Origin: Dasyornis broadbenti
Lineage: Eukaryota; Chordata; Aves; Passeriformes; Dasyornithidae
Length of the DNA stretch: 64,000 nucleotides
Assembly: GCA_013397935.1 (NCBI GenBank)
Contig: VZRN01005826.1
Location: 268,999-332,998 of the forward strand
Reading direction: 5' to 3'
Shown: positions 1 through 14,400 of the stretch, piece after piece
Layout: every line of letters begins with the position of its first letter
How positions within the stretch are numbered: position 1 is the first letter of the stretch
Notes under the pieces: model-generated
Database searches by the model: none
What the model was told of the DNA's origin: nothing
What the model saw: the letters and a program-made list of their open reading frames with translations, nothing else
Position numbers and translations under genes: made by a program

Positions 1-149
1 GCATGGGTGTAATTATACTAATCACTGGACTTTTGCTCCTCCCACTTTTCCCATCACTTCCATCTGCAGTACTTTTATTGTAAAAGAAATAGTATTATGT
101 CACATTAATTTTAATTTTCCATGATACCCCACAGTTGGTGTGTGTCTTC

Positions 150-225
150 ATAACTCAGGGCCCATTTTACAGATGACTCACATAATAGCCAAAGTTATTA
201 ATTTGTTACAAGGCTGCCTGCAATC
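150..225 (-). mobile_element. Possible MIR core relic
   Basis: CCCATTTTACAGATGA at 161-176 equals the MIR core in antisense orientation, and the following bases loosely track the consensus. It is short and could be chance. Confidence 0.25.
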
Positions 226-3200
226 CCAGTTTTTACAGTGTTTTTACATGGCTCACAGACTTAAAATCTGGAGCCACTCATATGGCTTATTAGTTGAGCA
301 AAATAATTGGAAGCGTCAGTGTAACTATTGTTTTATAGGGCCCCGGGCCATGGCATTGCATGCTGGAGATTCAGTGGAGCCTCTCGTCCCATCTGGGTGT
401 CTCAGAGCTTCCAAGCCAGCTTTTGTCTGGGCCAGGAAGTACCTTTCTTCATGAGCAGTCCCACAGGCTGTGATGGAGCAACTCAGAAGTACACATCCAT
501 GCCACATGAGTCAGGACACCAGAATGTGCCCCTTAGGTGCTTATTAAAGTCCACTTCACACATAGGAATATACTTCCAATTATCATAGTAGCCTTGGAAT
601 GCATTGTGGGGTGAGGAGGAGAGCAGAAGCTATGGCAGAAAAAAAGTAATTGAAGTGTTTAAATGACAAGGCCCTCGTGATTAGTCTGTGGTGTTGTACG
701 AATTATTCCACAATACCTCAGCTCCAGGTTCCAAAACAGATGCTCATGTGAAGGTTTTTCCAGGACTTCCAAGAGCTGGCTTCTCAACAGTCCAAAAATC
801 TGATGAAATCAGGCTTTTTTTAGTTTGCTTCTCTTCAGTTTCCCACATCACTGCATGGTAAAGAGCCAAAACTATTGGCTGTTCAAAGAACTTGAGGGAA
901 AATTTGTAAAGGACAAAAAAATGTGTCATTCAGAAATGTGTCCTGGGGAAAAAACCCAAAAATCTGCTTCCATGGACAACCTCAAGTTTATTACTTTGTT
1001 TTGAAGTTACTTCTTGTTTTGGAATTGCACTTGGAATAGAGATTCAAAGGGTCTGCCAACTCAAGTCTCTGTTGTGATTCTGCTGTTACTCATACATAAA
1101 ATGAATAACTTTATGTCCTATTTCTTAATTCTTAGAAGTTTATCTTTAATTTATCATTACCCTTCCTCATCCTCTCCCAAATACTATCCAAAGCACTATT
1201 CAGGAGGGAAATAAGGAGACAGCCTATCTGAAAGACTATGCTGAAGCCCAGGTTGTTTATTTTTCTACAGAGAGATACTGTATTTTGCTTTTTATTCTAC
1301 TTTGCTTAAGAAAATACTGTAACAAGCCCTTCCACCACTTTGCACCTAAAAGCTGTGAATCCCTTATCAAAGGTCCATTTCAACAAGAAAATCTGTGCCA
1401 TTAACTAGTCCCCAGTGCGCCCAGGACATTTTCAAGCAATAATCACATCAGACTCCATTTCCTGCAGGTGTTTCATTGCCTTCAACTGCACTTAAATACT
1501 GTCTGTCTTGAAGTTATCTTGCAATGAGTATTTATACAAAGCTGTGATTGCACACTGTGTCCAAACTTTGTGGTCTGTGTCAGCAAAATAAAGGGTCTCA
1601 ATGCCAGAAGGCTTTGAGTTTTGCCACAAAAGTGAGCAGAAATATATTCTAAGATGTAAGTAACTAGCAAAAGGGTATTGGGCCTTACAGTTTGTATTCT
1701 TTTTGTGAAATCATCTGCTTTGACAAGTATTTAAATAAGTACATGGTGACAGGTACACCCAACTATCGAGTACCTTTGTTTTTCTGGTATAGTTACAGTG
1801 TCACAATGGTAAGCATAGAAAATGCTGTTGCTTCCAAAAGCAAACAAGGAGCTCTTTAGTAAGCTGCTACAGAAAGTCCTGCTCTCCTCTTTTGACTTCT
1901 TGGTAAAGTAGTCTCTCAGAGACTCCATCAGTATTTCCAATTCAAGTCTTCCCAGAGCAGTCTCAAAGAAACAGAACAAATCTCACTGCTGTGGAACAGC
2001 CCCTGTTCCACCTTTGGGCACAAACTATAAACAAGCAGCACCAAAATTATGCCAAAAAGTATCTGGTCTTGAAAAATATTATCAGCATCCTGGAAACCAG
2101 AATCCAGGATGAGCCAGTCTTTAGCTTTGATTTAACATGTTGAACTGAGGGGTCATAACTGATGGGTTGAATGAAGGTCTATAAGCAAGATAACACATTT
2201 CCCCCACTCTGCACTTGGATGAATCCGCACATGTAGCAAGAAAAACAGAATTATCTTTCAATGCTCCAACAATCTTCTCTTTCAATTATTTGCTATACCT
2301 TGTCCTGTGATTTCTATCACTCTGAAGAAATTCATACTTGGAACACACAACTATATTGTCAGAACTTTTTTGGAAAGGAAGAGATTGATAAAATTAGTAA
2401 GAGATAAAAGAAAGGTTTAGAAGATGTTCACATCTGAGAATGAAGAACTAATACAAAAACACAATGTATATTATCTGTTCCTGGAAACCTGCCCAGTTGA
2501 TGACTCTGCTGAAAAAGATGTGAAAATATAAATGGGAGTGACCATCAGCACCCCTATGACACATAGTATCTGCAATAGGTATGTAAGCCTCTGCTTTTGA
2601 GGTAAGGCATTGTGTTTGGAAGAACATTTCTGGTTTAATTTTGAGAGGGGAGGCCAGGCCTACAGCTCATTTCATTATATTGTGCTGAGCGGCTGTCTCC
2701 TTTTTATTCTTTACAGTGTCCTCTACCACAGCAGTTTCGTGAATGGAAGGCTGCAGGAACTGCAGTCGTTTTTGAGACTGGCTACTGAGGGACAGTGATA
2801 ATGAAGGCTGATAGGAACAGCTAGAGAAAATGGCTAAGATGTAGCAATTTAATAGATTTTATATAAAAAAATAGCATGGCACTTTAGAGCTCCAGCTCTT
2901 GGCAATTAGTGAAAGTGCAAGGTGATTATAGCTCTGTTATGCAGAGGTCTTCCTCTCTCAGTAGTCCCAGGCTGCCATTCAGTGCTTTCACATACCTGCA
3001 GCACTGTGCCAATTACCATCCTTTGCTAGGAAATCCCTTTCATTTGCATTGAATTAGGTCATTGCCCAACTGCTTTTCCCATAAGCACAGGAAAATGCAT
3101 GCTTTGAAAAAAAAAAGGAAGGACACTTCCTACTTCCCAAAGAAGCAGAGGCGGGCAAGTACAACAACTAAGAAATGACATTAAGTGTAAAACAATTCTG

Positions 3201-3535
3201 CCCTTCTACTTGTGGTTTTTTTTTTTATTTATTTCCACTGATCAGAGCTGCTGCTCAAAGGATAAACCTGCTCAATATAACCACAAAATGGAAGACAACA
3301 AAATATATACAGCTGTGTATTAACAATGACAGGCTGAGCAAATTAGGGCATAATTTTAAAGCACAATACAGCCTCACAAAGGTGCCTTGCTCAAAAGAGT
3401 GGCTATGGTGGAGGCTGTTTGCATCCTCTACTCTGGGCTTGCAACAGACATGTCTGCCTTCTGTTGAAGCCCTGGGTAGTGGCGTGGTGTCAGAAACAGG
3501 AGCATAGGGCTCCCAAATAACACTTAGCTTCTAAT

Positions 3536-3690
3536 CTTGCCAAAGTGCTTTACAAACGTGAGGCTAATCTCATGGCAGCATGAGGAGGCAGGTGTTATCT
3601 TCTACCCAAAGTCAAATGACTTTTGCAGCTACACAAGTCAGCTTGTGCAGCTGACACGTGGAGTCACCAGAGCAAAGTCAGGGGGAGAAT
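3536..3690 (-). mobile_element. MIR-like SINE relic
   Basis: AGTGCTTTACAAACG, then TGAGGAGGCAGGTGTTATCT, then TGACTTTTGCAGCTACACAA follow the order of the antisense MIR/CORE-SINE consensus (…gctttaca…gaggtaggtattat…gacttgcccaaggtcacacagc…). Divergence is high and the call is weak. Confidence 0.4.
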
Positions 3691-5166
3691 ACAGAAAGGT
3701 TTTTTGAATCTTTCTCTATTGAAACCATTCCTAACTGCAGAACTCATTTCTTTCCTCAAAAACTGAAAGGCAAAATTCACTATGAATGCCAGACAGCACC
3801 TTAAGTGCAGCCCCTTCAATCTGACACTGAGGAACAGCTAGTATTAAAGGATTATTTTACCTCTAGTCAGAGCTTGTTGCCTACTGTGGCTTCAATCAGG
3901 CTCTCCATCTCAGCCTGTGAAACTGGATTCATGTTACTACGAACCTGGCAGTGGCACAAACGATGTTTAAAAATCAGAAAAAACTGTTTTCCAGCTATTT
4001 TTGTCAAGCAGAGAAGAAAGACCATCAGCAGCAAAATGTCTGCTTATGTAATCAGCCTCAGTTAACTGGGGCTGGGTGTTCATATAATTGATTTAAAATA
4101 TTTAATTAAAGCTTATAAGAACCTCTCAGATGTTGTTAGTGCTCTATGTTGTACTTGAGCTGCCCTTCATAGATAAGACTCTAAGAGAACAGCACCATAA
4201 TTATTTTCAAGAGGGAAAGACTGACAAATGTAAAATAAACCTCTGTATCATAAATTTCTTATGCTTTTACTGCAGCTCCTGTTTTACAACTACCTCTCTC
4301 AAATTGTTAAACAGCAGCTGTTTCCTTACAAGCACCACAGCACAAAAGAGACTTGAAACATGTTACTCAGATGGCCTCAGGGGGCTTCTTCCATGCAGAA
4401 GAGGATGCCATGGAGGAAGGTGTCATGGAGGGAAAGGAGATAATAAGGTATCATCACAGATAACACATATAAAAGGGCTGTGAGAAGGGTAACTTATTGA
4501 CATCAAATACTGATCCTCTTGATAGGTGTTTGCCTGGTAAAATACAAAGGTTTGTTGATTTTCAGTTCATTTTAGAGTTGGTGAGGCCTTCTTAACACAA
4601 GCTGTTGCACTTGCTTGAATTAATGCATTTCCCAGCCCAGTAGAAGTAGCTAAAGCAAAAAGTATCTCTTGGGAAAGTCTTTCATTTGGATGTTGACATT
4701 ACTTGTGAAGGAAAAGCAATCTCTGGCAACTAGTCCAGGTGTTGTTTTCCTTCCCAGATTAAAAGGTCTGTCAGAATGACACTGGGAAGCTTGTGTTCTT
4801 CTTTAAATTTGTAACACTGTGCCCTCCTTCTTGCTTATTACTTTTATAGCATTTTCGAAAATGTTGCTTTTCTCTCTGCATATTCTCAGCCTGTGAAGAC
4901 CTATGCAAACTACACAACTGTCATAAATGACAGGAGCGCAGCTGAAGTCAGCAGTGATAACATCAGACTCTGCATACAGAGTCCTACTTTTAAATTTTTG
5001 TTTTGTTGAGAGGGGAGGGGGTTTCCTGTGAGTATAATGAAGTGGTGGTTGGCTGCTTGCTGCAAATAATTTCTCATGCAAACTTAACCAAAGACTGTGC
5101 TTATGGTTCTCTCATAGCCCTGAATGGAGATAACAAAGTCAGCCACACAGGGACAACAGTTCGTTA

Positions 5167-5254
5167 CATATATATATATATATATATATACATATATATA
5201 TAANACATATATATATATAATATATATATATATGCATCTGTGTCTGTGTGTGTG
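5167..5254. repeat. (TA)n microsatellite followed by (TG)n
   Basis: An interrupted TA/CATA tract covers 5167-5234 and is followed by GTGTCTGTGTGTGTG. One unresolved base (N) sits at 5204 inside the tract. The open frames with YIYIYI repeats here come from this tract. Confidence 0.95.
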
Positions 5255-8200
5255 ATACGTCATCTTCATGATAGAATGCAGGAAATCACTTTTTCCGAAA
5301 CAGACATATGAAAATAATGTACCAACTGGAACACAGCTCTTGTCCATTTAAGCCAGGATCTATAGGAATCTGAGGGAACCTCCCTGTAGCTATCTGTGTG
5401 CACTGGGCCATGCTGGGGTTTCTAAGCAGCAGCTACCAAGAACCTCAACTCTAATCCTGCTCCCCAACCACAGGACAGCAAAGTTTTTGTTCTACAGTAC
5501 AGCAGGGAAATGCTCATCCCAAGACTTCACTGTGAAGTTCAAGAAACTGTGGGAAACAATACTCTAAAACAATGTTTAATACCATCATTGAATCTTTCTG
5601 ATAAATGCAATGATGATTCAGTCATTCATTATTTACTCCAAAAGAAGATTAAAATGTGCCCACCACTGAAACAAAAACAAAGCTTTTAAGCTAATATAAG
5701 TAATAAGCAGTGCAGTAATTTCTTTCAGGTCTGAAAATACATGTGCTACAGTCAAAGAAAGTTATTATAATTGTTAATTAGCTCAGTATAGCTAACTGAT
5801 GGGTTTCTGCAGCATCCTTAGAATTTAAATTCTGTAATTGAAAGTCATAAATTAAATAAAATAAGAAACATATTTTAATTCTTAATTCCATTATACATGT
5901 ACGGTATTTTAAGCATGAGGGAACCTTGAATTCACTGTAGATGTTTAATGAACAATCAGATCTGGAAGATACAATTTGTCATAGCCACAGAATTAGCTTG
6001 GTAAAAATCAAGCCTGACCAGTTAATTAAATAAGTCTGAATATATTAGTTAGTATAAGTATTTGCCGGAATCTGTGTTGTGTTTTTTTACTTTACACTTT
6101 ATTTTGACACATAGAAAAAAAAAGAAACAAATAAGGAAGTCTGCAGCTTTGGAACTGCAAATCTTGAAAAACAAGGAATTAAATATTTAATATCTACTAG
6201 ATTAAATTGTTCATGCTTTTTAGACCAAATGTCCTTCTCAGAAAACTCAGCCAATATTTAAAAGAGTATTTTCATAAATGGCTTGACCTTACAACCCTTT
6301 AACCTGATGAGTCATTCCAGATCATACTAAAGCTTACTCAAGAGGAAGAATGCAATTTTTGGATCCTTAGCATCTGACCTCAGAAAGTATGATGCAAACT
6401 ACCACCACTAGTGAGAAAACTATGTGCAGTATCAGGGTGCAGGAATCTCTTGCTGGAAGAGATGGACTTTTTGTGCTCCCTCTTGGGTAGCTCCTGCTCT
6501 CTACTGACTATCACCTCTATCCATGTGAAAAACAGCTCCAGTGGAACAAATGCTTGCAAGGTCCAGCTATAAGTGTTCTGACTCCTAAAAGGCCTAATCT
6601 GGCAACAGGCTGAGTCTTCTCCAAACTGGCTGTATATCTGCAATCCTTCATTAATGTTTTTTTGAGAGGGTTGGCAGTGCCCAGAACTGCCTTGCCAAAC
6701 ATGAAATCCTTGCCTTCACAACAGTCATGAAATGTGTCTCTCCCGCCCTCCCTCCACACAGATGGACAGATACACAAGGACACACCCACACACACCATCT
6801 CCACATACACCTGTGCTGTAGGGGTGTATATGTATACAAACATTAAACATGGGTTTGTTAGATTCCTCTTTTTTTCAGCTTTAGGAGGCCTACAGTTTCA
6901 AATTCTTTCATGATGGCTGCCAACATCATCCTTTGATAGGAGGGGAAGGACAAGAAGGAGGAATCTCATAAAATCCCATTACTTAGCTGGGATTCAGGAT
7001 AAAACCTTGTCACTTATAAAGAGCATGTGAACACTGACAGCAACTGAGACAAGTCCATAGCACAAGTTAGCAATGCTTACATAGTTTCCCATTTTGAACT
7101 TTTGTATCTTGAGGTATTTTTTTCCTGCTACAAAAGAGCAGGTAATGAGAAACTTGGTATTTCTGTGACATTAAGAAACTGTTATCCTTTAAGTATTATT
7201 GATCTTTCTGAACAGTAAGAGGTTTTACCCTTGGCTGATGGTTTGTTGAAATACAGCAAAAGATATATTTTGTAAGAGTTGTCCCAAATCAATGTCCTGA
7301 CACCAGAAGGCCACATCTAGTAGAACCATGTGGCTATAAAACCTCCCTGCAGCTGTTGCCTTTGTGGTGGACCCTGTCCAGATCCGACCTCCCTGCATGG
7401 AGAATGTAAACAGAAGATACATTGCAGCCTGTGATGCTCTATTCTATAGTTAATTTTTTCAGCTGAGAGTGAGGTCTAATTCCTATTCACGCTCTCTCCT
7501 TGTAATAGCCTCCCTGACTGCAGATGAGGGCTCTTCCTACTGTTTTGGAGGAGAGGCTACTGTGACAACCCACACCACAATTAGAACTTGACAGAAAGTC
7601 AGGTTGTCTGGCCTTCTACAACTACAATGCTGGGGAGATAGGTGGTACTTTCTCCACTCACACATATGCTTTCAATGCATAGTTTATCCCCATTCTTCTG
7701 CCACATCACAGCTACAGGCTGGATTAGTAAATAAAGCAAGTGTGGAGCGTGGAACGGGAGGTTAAATGTTGCACTGGAAAGTCAGCAGTTTTAGTCATCG
7801 GGTAAAATCTCCCGTGACGGCATTCCTTTCTGAAATCTGATCCTGGAGAGAACAGCTTACAGGGTTGAAGAGACGCCAGGCAGTGATCTACAGCCCTGGC
7901 CTTCCTGAAATATATTCCTCCCAAGCATCTGTAAGCTGTCAAGTCATGCGCGTAGTCCTCACGTATGTGTAATACATCCTTGAGCCATGACTTTTCTCCT
8001 GTGGTTCAAAGCTGTGTTTTCATGTGGCTCTGAGCACTTTAACTATGCGCAATATTGGCATACAGGTCCAAACAAAAGAATTTTATATCAGCTTCCTTAT
8101 TTTTAGAGGACAGCTTATGTTCTCCTTGCCTGAGTGAACAGAAATGTTTGGGAATGGCCCCCAACAAACTTCTTGTAAGTTGACAGTCTAAATGCTACAG

Positions 8201-8379
8201 CTAAATTCAGGCAATCACATGATTATGAGTGCAACCAAAACCTTACATCTGAAGGGTATCTTCACACTTTTCCAGGAAGTTAGGATCTGTCAGAAGAACC
8301 GCAAAATTTTAAAAAGTTGAGTCGTTTTTTCTGTTCAGACCAGTTATTACACACACTAATACTGTTGCTAGCTAAACAT

Positions 8380-8438
8380 GGTTGGACTCAATGATCTTAA
8401 AGGTCTTTCCTAACCTTAAAGATTCTGTGGTACTCTAT
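8380..8438 (+). mobile_element. CR1 LINE, 3'-terminal fragment
   Basis: The text GGTTGGACTCAATGATCTTA, followed by AAGGTCTTTCCTAACCTTAA and AGATTCTGTGG, matches the well-known 3' end of avian CR1 elements in sense orientation. Only about 60 bp survive, the usual 5'-truncated form. The terminal octamer repeat of CR1 has decayed. Confidence 0.8.
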
Positions 8439-11400
8439 ACTTTTCATGACTTGGGGGCTTTTCTTCCAGATTTTGGAACCAGGTGTGAGGGAAGGAGGAA
8501 GAGAGAGGACTTCTCCTTGGAAACCTGGACATTTGGATTTTTTTTTTCAGCATTAATTTGATTCCCAAAGAAACTGTAGCCTACATCATAAATCAACTAA
8601 ATTAAATAAAGTAATTTTCATAACACATTCCAGTGCTGAAATATTCAGTATGTATAGAATTTGAGATGAATGTATCATGTTTAGGACTTTAAGCCAACCT
8701 CTGGAATTCATGTTGCAATCACAAGTTGTCCAGAGATCAAAGCAGTGCTCAAAGACAGAAGGCAGCACTTCTGCATGGGATCTATTTGGCTGCATATAGA
8801 AAAGGCATGACTGTCTCCTTATTTCCTGGTAAGGTTGGAAAAAACGTAATTACTTTTGTGATTTTATAAAACATTTCTAAAGATCTCTAAGGGTAGTACG
8901 GCTTATAACAGCATCCTGAAATACCAGCTGAAGGCACTGCTGCTAACAAAGAGTATCTGCAGCTCATGGTTTCTTCTTTTACAATCTGGTTACCAAACTC
9001 AATACCAAACCTGCTGTGGTTTCCCACAGTTGTTGATCCTAGGATCTATTTGTAAGGTATACCTTTAATTACTGATATAATTATTTCCACCAATGTATGG
9101 GTTATGTTGTAGAAACCCATAAACTACGTTATTGCCTACAGGTAGTATTCATGTCATTATCCATGCATCATAGGCACAAAACCACATGCTCTTTACTGAA
9201 GTCTTTATTGTCATTTCTGTACACTTCTCTCCAGAAATTCTCCTGTAAACACCCTCCAAGATTTAAAGAGGTATAACTTTTATTTACTAACATTTTTTGA
9301 TTTCACATGGAACCACTGACAGTGTCATCTGAGAACAAGCCCCGCCCTTACAACTAGCATACTTCCTGTTCCACATTAATTCTCCTGTCTCCATCAGGCA
9401 TTAGAGATGGCTTGTCAGAGGTGGGATCATTCTGTGTTACAATGATAATTAAGAGCATTTCCAGCACACAATGATATTTGATTTTTTTACCTGCAAAAAG
9501 ACAGTGAGAGGCCAACTTCCATTGAAGTTGCCCTACACCTTGACAAATATGGTACTCTGAAAAAAAAAATCAGCTATAGGTGATTAAAGCTGCAGGCAGT
9601 TTTCTAATGAAGAGCATATTTTTGGTTAGATTGGCATGCTGGCCTCCCAGGATAGATAACATACACTACTTGGTATTTACTTTAGGATATTCCCTCTCTT
9701 CTTCTGAGATTACTGAAAACTTGACATGCTTAAAACATTCTCTATAGTCCTTGAAAATTACTTACAGATGGCAGGAAGGGATCTGGTGGCCTCCCATATT
9801 TGTCTTGAGTCTTTTCCAATTAAAGAATTTAGGCAGTGGGAAAACTTGAGATGAATCTGTTTAGTCAAAAGAAGCCCATAACCAAAAGCTGTTCAGCAGT
9901 CAAGCACAAAAAGTAGTGTGACAATGGAGTTATGGAATATCAACTAAGTAAGACCAGCAGAAAGCATAACTTTGTGAACACCCAGAAAAAGTCGCTCTCC
10001 CTGTTGTAGCTGGTATCCTTTGCTCCACTTCAAATAGTTGTATTTAAGTGATTTCTTCTAGAATTCTTAAAATATAAGTGGTTTTGTTCACCATGCCTGG
10101 ATTCATAGGAAAGGAACAGATTGCAAAACTGAAGCATGCATATGTAAATTCTTTAGCAACATACAACATTTAATTGCTTATTGGTTTTATATAATATTTG
10201 CAGAAGTGTCTAGTAACTGGAAGAAAGAGTAAGATGAACAGTCTATGACTGATCTCTTGATCACCTTAGAAAATAAGTGCTTTTATAGTTGGGTCATTTT
10301 TTCTTTGTATAACCTCCTGGGTTCCTCTTTTGTCAGGGCCCTTACTGTTAATAAAAATTCACAGTACACTAGGTAAGCAGAAGGCAGATGGAGTACCAAG
10401 TGTGATGGGACCAGAAGCTTCCAAAGCTTCTCCCTCTTCTCCTAAAGGAAAGCACTGGAGTCACACCACAGGGATAGGAGGTACAGTATCACAGTCTTAG
10501 AGGTACAGCAGATGGCTGGGCAGGTCTCGGATATCTTTGGCAATGGGGGTTCAGTAACTCTCACAGTCAGAATTATGGAAAAATTTTGAAAACAGCCTTC
10601 CTTCAGGAAGAAGGAGGCAGGCACAGAGACGGGACATGCATCCAGTGTTTCTATATATGAGCCCAGAAGGCCCTGCTTACTAAGCAATTTCCCCATCAGG
10701 AAAAGAAAAAAGCAGAGCCTGCTGTAAAGGGCCTATTGGACCACACTGACTGTTTAGAGTCATCTGATACACTGGGAGAAGGATAAAGAATTTAAATATC
10801 TAAGACCATCACAGTGAGGACTGTAAAAGAGAAGAACTAAGTTATCAAATGATGGCATGTGCTATAATTGCTAGATCATATGGAAATAACATTCAGCAGC
10901 TGTTATTTTACCAGCATTAATAACTCTAGTTCTCCCATAGACATAAAGGACTAAAAATTCTGTCTCCTGCCTACAAATCTTAGACCACAAGCTGTGAGCC
11001 TCAGACAAGACGTTGGCCCCAAATGTCTGCATTTTATTATAGAGGTAGATAAACAACATAAATTAAATGAACTAAAATATTCATTTGCCTGGTAACTATA
11101 ATAAATTTTCCTAATCATCATTGTGCTCCACAAAGTCTGAATAAGTGTGGACTTATGTTCAGTGAGTCACAGAAGAAATAAAATAAAGCTTTTTATCTTT
11201 AAAGGTCAGCCATAGTGCTATATGGAAGTCATTCTACATTATAGATCTTATAAAGTTAAGTGAGATTTTAGTGCCACAATACGAAATTATTCTGGACTTT
11301 CTTTTTATGTGAAGAAGTTAAAAAAGAGAGAGAAAAATCCATTAAGTAAAATTCTAATATTAATTTCATAAGAACATCTATTTTACTTGAGACGAAGAAA

Positions 11401-14400
11401 TAAATATTTTATTGCAAAGGTATTGGTAACCCACCTGGATCAGTGCCTTAGATCATCCTACGAATCTCTGACCACACAGCAAACAAACTGGCAGAGGTAT
11501 GAGTCAATATTCTTTCACTCTAATAAAAGAGGATGTGGCAGTTTGGCAAACTGCCTTGGTTGATGTTTGTCTACTGAGAAAAGTGTATTAGCAGCAAGCC
11601 TGGTCACCTAAAAGCAGGACTCTGCAAGATTCTTCCAGCTCAAGGGCCAGATTCAGGTTCGAAAGAGTCTTGTAAGTCTCCCATCATTGTCCTGACTTGA
11701 CTTAAGCTTTCCTCTGCAAAAACCTGGGCAGGTCTTTAACTCAACCATTACCTTTCTAGCAACTCAGTTGCCTCCAGGTTGCAACACCCAGTGCTTGCTC
11801 TCTCCTAGACAGGTGAGGGAGTAAGTAATTTAAAAATATTAGGCCAGACAGCACTTCCTCCAAAAGATGGTGCAGTATTTTATTAACACGCTATGCAGCT
11901 TTATACTGTAATTGCTGCCTCTGAACCAGAGGCAGTTAAGGAGGGCATTGCTGCTCTCTGTGCTGGGCCTTTCCCTGGTAGCCATTGTCTACTTTGGACT
12001 TATGCAGCGGGCTCAAAACAGAAAAAACCACTTCTAAAAGGAAATTTGTTTGCCTTGGGTAGGAGGGCTTTCCAGTCACTGAGCTAAAGGGAAAGCAAGA
12101 GAGCAACCTGACAGTGTGTCAAGGCCAAAAGCTTTCGGCAGAATTTTTCACATGTAGGCTGTGCATCTTACAAAGCAGAGTCTTCTGAATCTTTTCTTGA
12201 AGTGCAGGAAGGAAAAAAGCAGAAATGTGGCTCCTTGGAAATTGCGACTACACAGCAAACAAAAAAGCAGCAAAAGGGCAACCTCCACAGAGGTGGTTAC
12301 TTGCATTGGGGAAGCTTTGCTGGGGGTTTCCCTCTTCTGGTCAGAAAATAGTTTTAATGAGGCAGTACTTTGTGTATTGAATTTAGAATGAGTAATACAG
12401 GGAGATTGTGTGCCTAGTGGGAGGCTATTAGAAACTTTTGTGTTAACATTTACTTTTGAAAGAGTTTGCACAAAGGCAACTCATATTTTGTTAGCCGCAG
12501 AAGATAACTCCATGGACAGGCTAGCAACGGAGCTATAAACACTGAGACAGAAATTTAGGGTGTTTTTCTAAAGGTATCAGCTGTGAATTCCCAGCCTCGG
12601 GGTGAGTCATTTAGACCAGATGCAGCATTTCAAGGAAACATTTCTAGTGAAATGACTAAAGTGTTGGAGGAAGCCCAACTGCAATGCATTCATAGGCATT
12701 CCATGGCTCAGGTGAAAGAAGCTGTTTTAGGGCCCCCAGGCCAGATGGTATTTGCAGATGATGCAGAGACAAAAGCTAGAGGAGGTGGAGTTCCCCTCAT
12801 AGAGGGAAACCTCATCCAGAAAAGCAGGAGCTGCAGAGATGTCAGCACCCAACAACCAGAGCAACGTGTGAAGAGCTGTCCAGGCACCTGCTGCTCTGTG
12901 CAGAAATCAGCAGCTGAAAGGAGTTGTGATTTGGTGAAAATATGATCCATAGAAAATACTTACAAGGCTGAAGGGGAAGGGAATGTACTGCCTGAATAAC
13001 ACTGGGAGCTACTAATGACCAGCTGATGCAGAGTTCAAAAGAAAACTGTCTCCCATCGACTTTGGGGGTGTGAAAACTCAGCAGATTATGTTGTGTGATC
13101 AGTATTGCTATTGCTCTTGTACTAAGAGTCACCTTCATCTAGGGACCCTGAAAGTGTTCAGGGCTACTGAAGCGAGTAAATGTGCTCTGGAGCAGAACTG
13201 AACCCCTCCACAGAAAGCTGGCAGAAAGAGATGTGGCTCCAGGGAGTTCTTTGGGCTTCAGGTGCTTCTAGAATGAGTATGGAGTGGCAAAGATTAATTG
13301 CTCCCCATGACAGCTCTAAACTAGGTCATTGTGTGATAGTATGCCTAAGCGAACCTGTTGGAGTATTTGAAACTACAGCTGTGCCACCAGGTTTTCTCCT
13401 TGTCAGGTTGCTGCCTCATGTGGCATCAAAAGTTGAGCTCTAAGTAAGAACAAAAAAACATGATTGACATTACCAGACTCTAAGGACAGCAGCCAAACAT
13501 CTCACAGCATGTCATGGCAGAGAATTGTGAAAAATCCCACTTTGTCTAGGTATTAGAGAAATAGTCATAGAGGACAAAGAATAGAAGCCTCTAATACAAC
13601 ACTATGTATCTTAAATTTGCAAGGATTTGAGCAATGCAACTCGGTGTAGTATCAGGTGACATACCACAATATGCCTTTGTTTTGTTTTTTTTTCTTGTCA
13701 CAGTGGATATCTGTGAGGTATTACATTGGGTGGTGAAAAGTAGCCTGACCACATCTACATCATCTTGAACTTCTCATAATGGAACTATTAAGAAAACCTA
13801 CTCAGCTGCTTCACCAACAACTGAGACAAAGCTTTGCAATAGCTATAAGAAATGTAATTCAAAATAGCTGCAAACTTTCCTGCAGTCTGGAGCTGAAAGT
13901 GTTAGTGGTTTTGACTGGGAGTCTGCGTTATCCAGTTACAATGACACTGACAAATTAAGATAGAGCACAAACCACCACAAGGTCTGCAGAGTACCTTTCA
14001 TATTCATGTATATACCAGAGATATTTCAGAGGATGAGAAATTATCTAATTTAAGAGATGAAAACTCAAGACACCCAGGAAAACCCATAGGAGGAAGATCC
14101 AGACCAAGCCAAAAGGTCTCTGAAGCTTTTCAGAAGATTAGTTAAGAAGGCTTAACTCTCTGGGGATGTCATTGGTTTCTGCACTGAAACCTTGAAGACA
14201 CAAATTGCACAGGATGGATGGGCCTGGCTGATAGAACAAACATTTTTGTCTCACCGATAATCTAGAAACAAGAATTCAGGGTATCCCCCTGAGTTGAACA
14301 GGCATTCTCACACTGGAGCCTGTGAGGACTGGTAAGCTTCCTGCAACCACAGAAATCACAACAATGATCAAACTGATAATGCTTTCAAATTCTCGCTAAA

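Noticed and set aside
12583..12945. 120-codon plus-strand open frame
   Set aside because: No family is recognised, and opposing frames of similar length overlap it.
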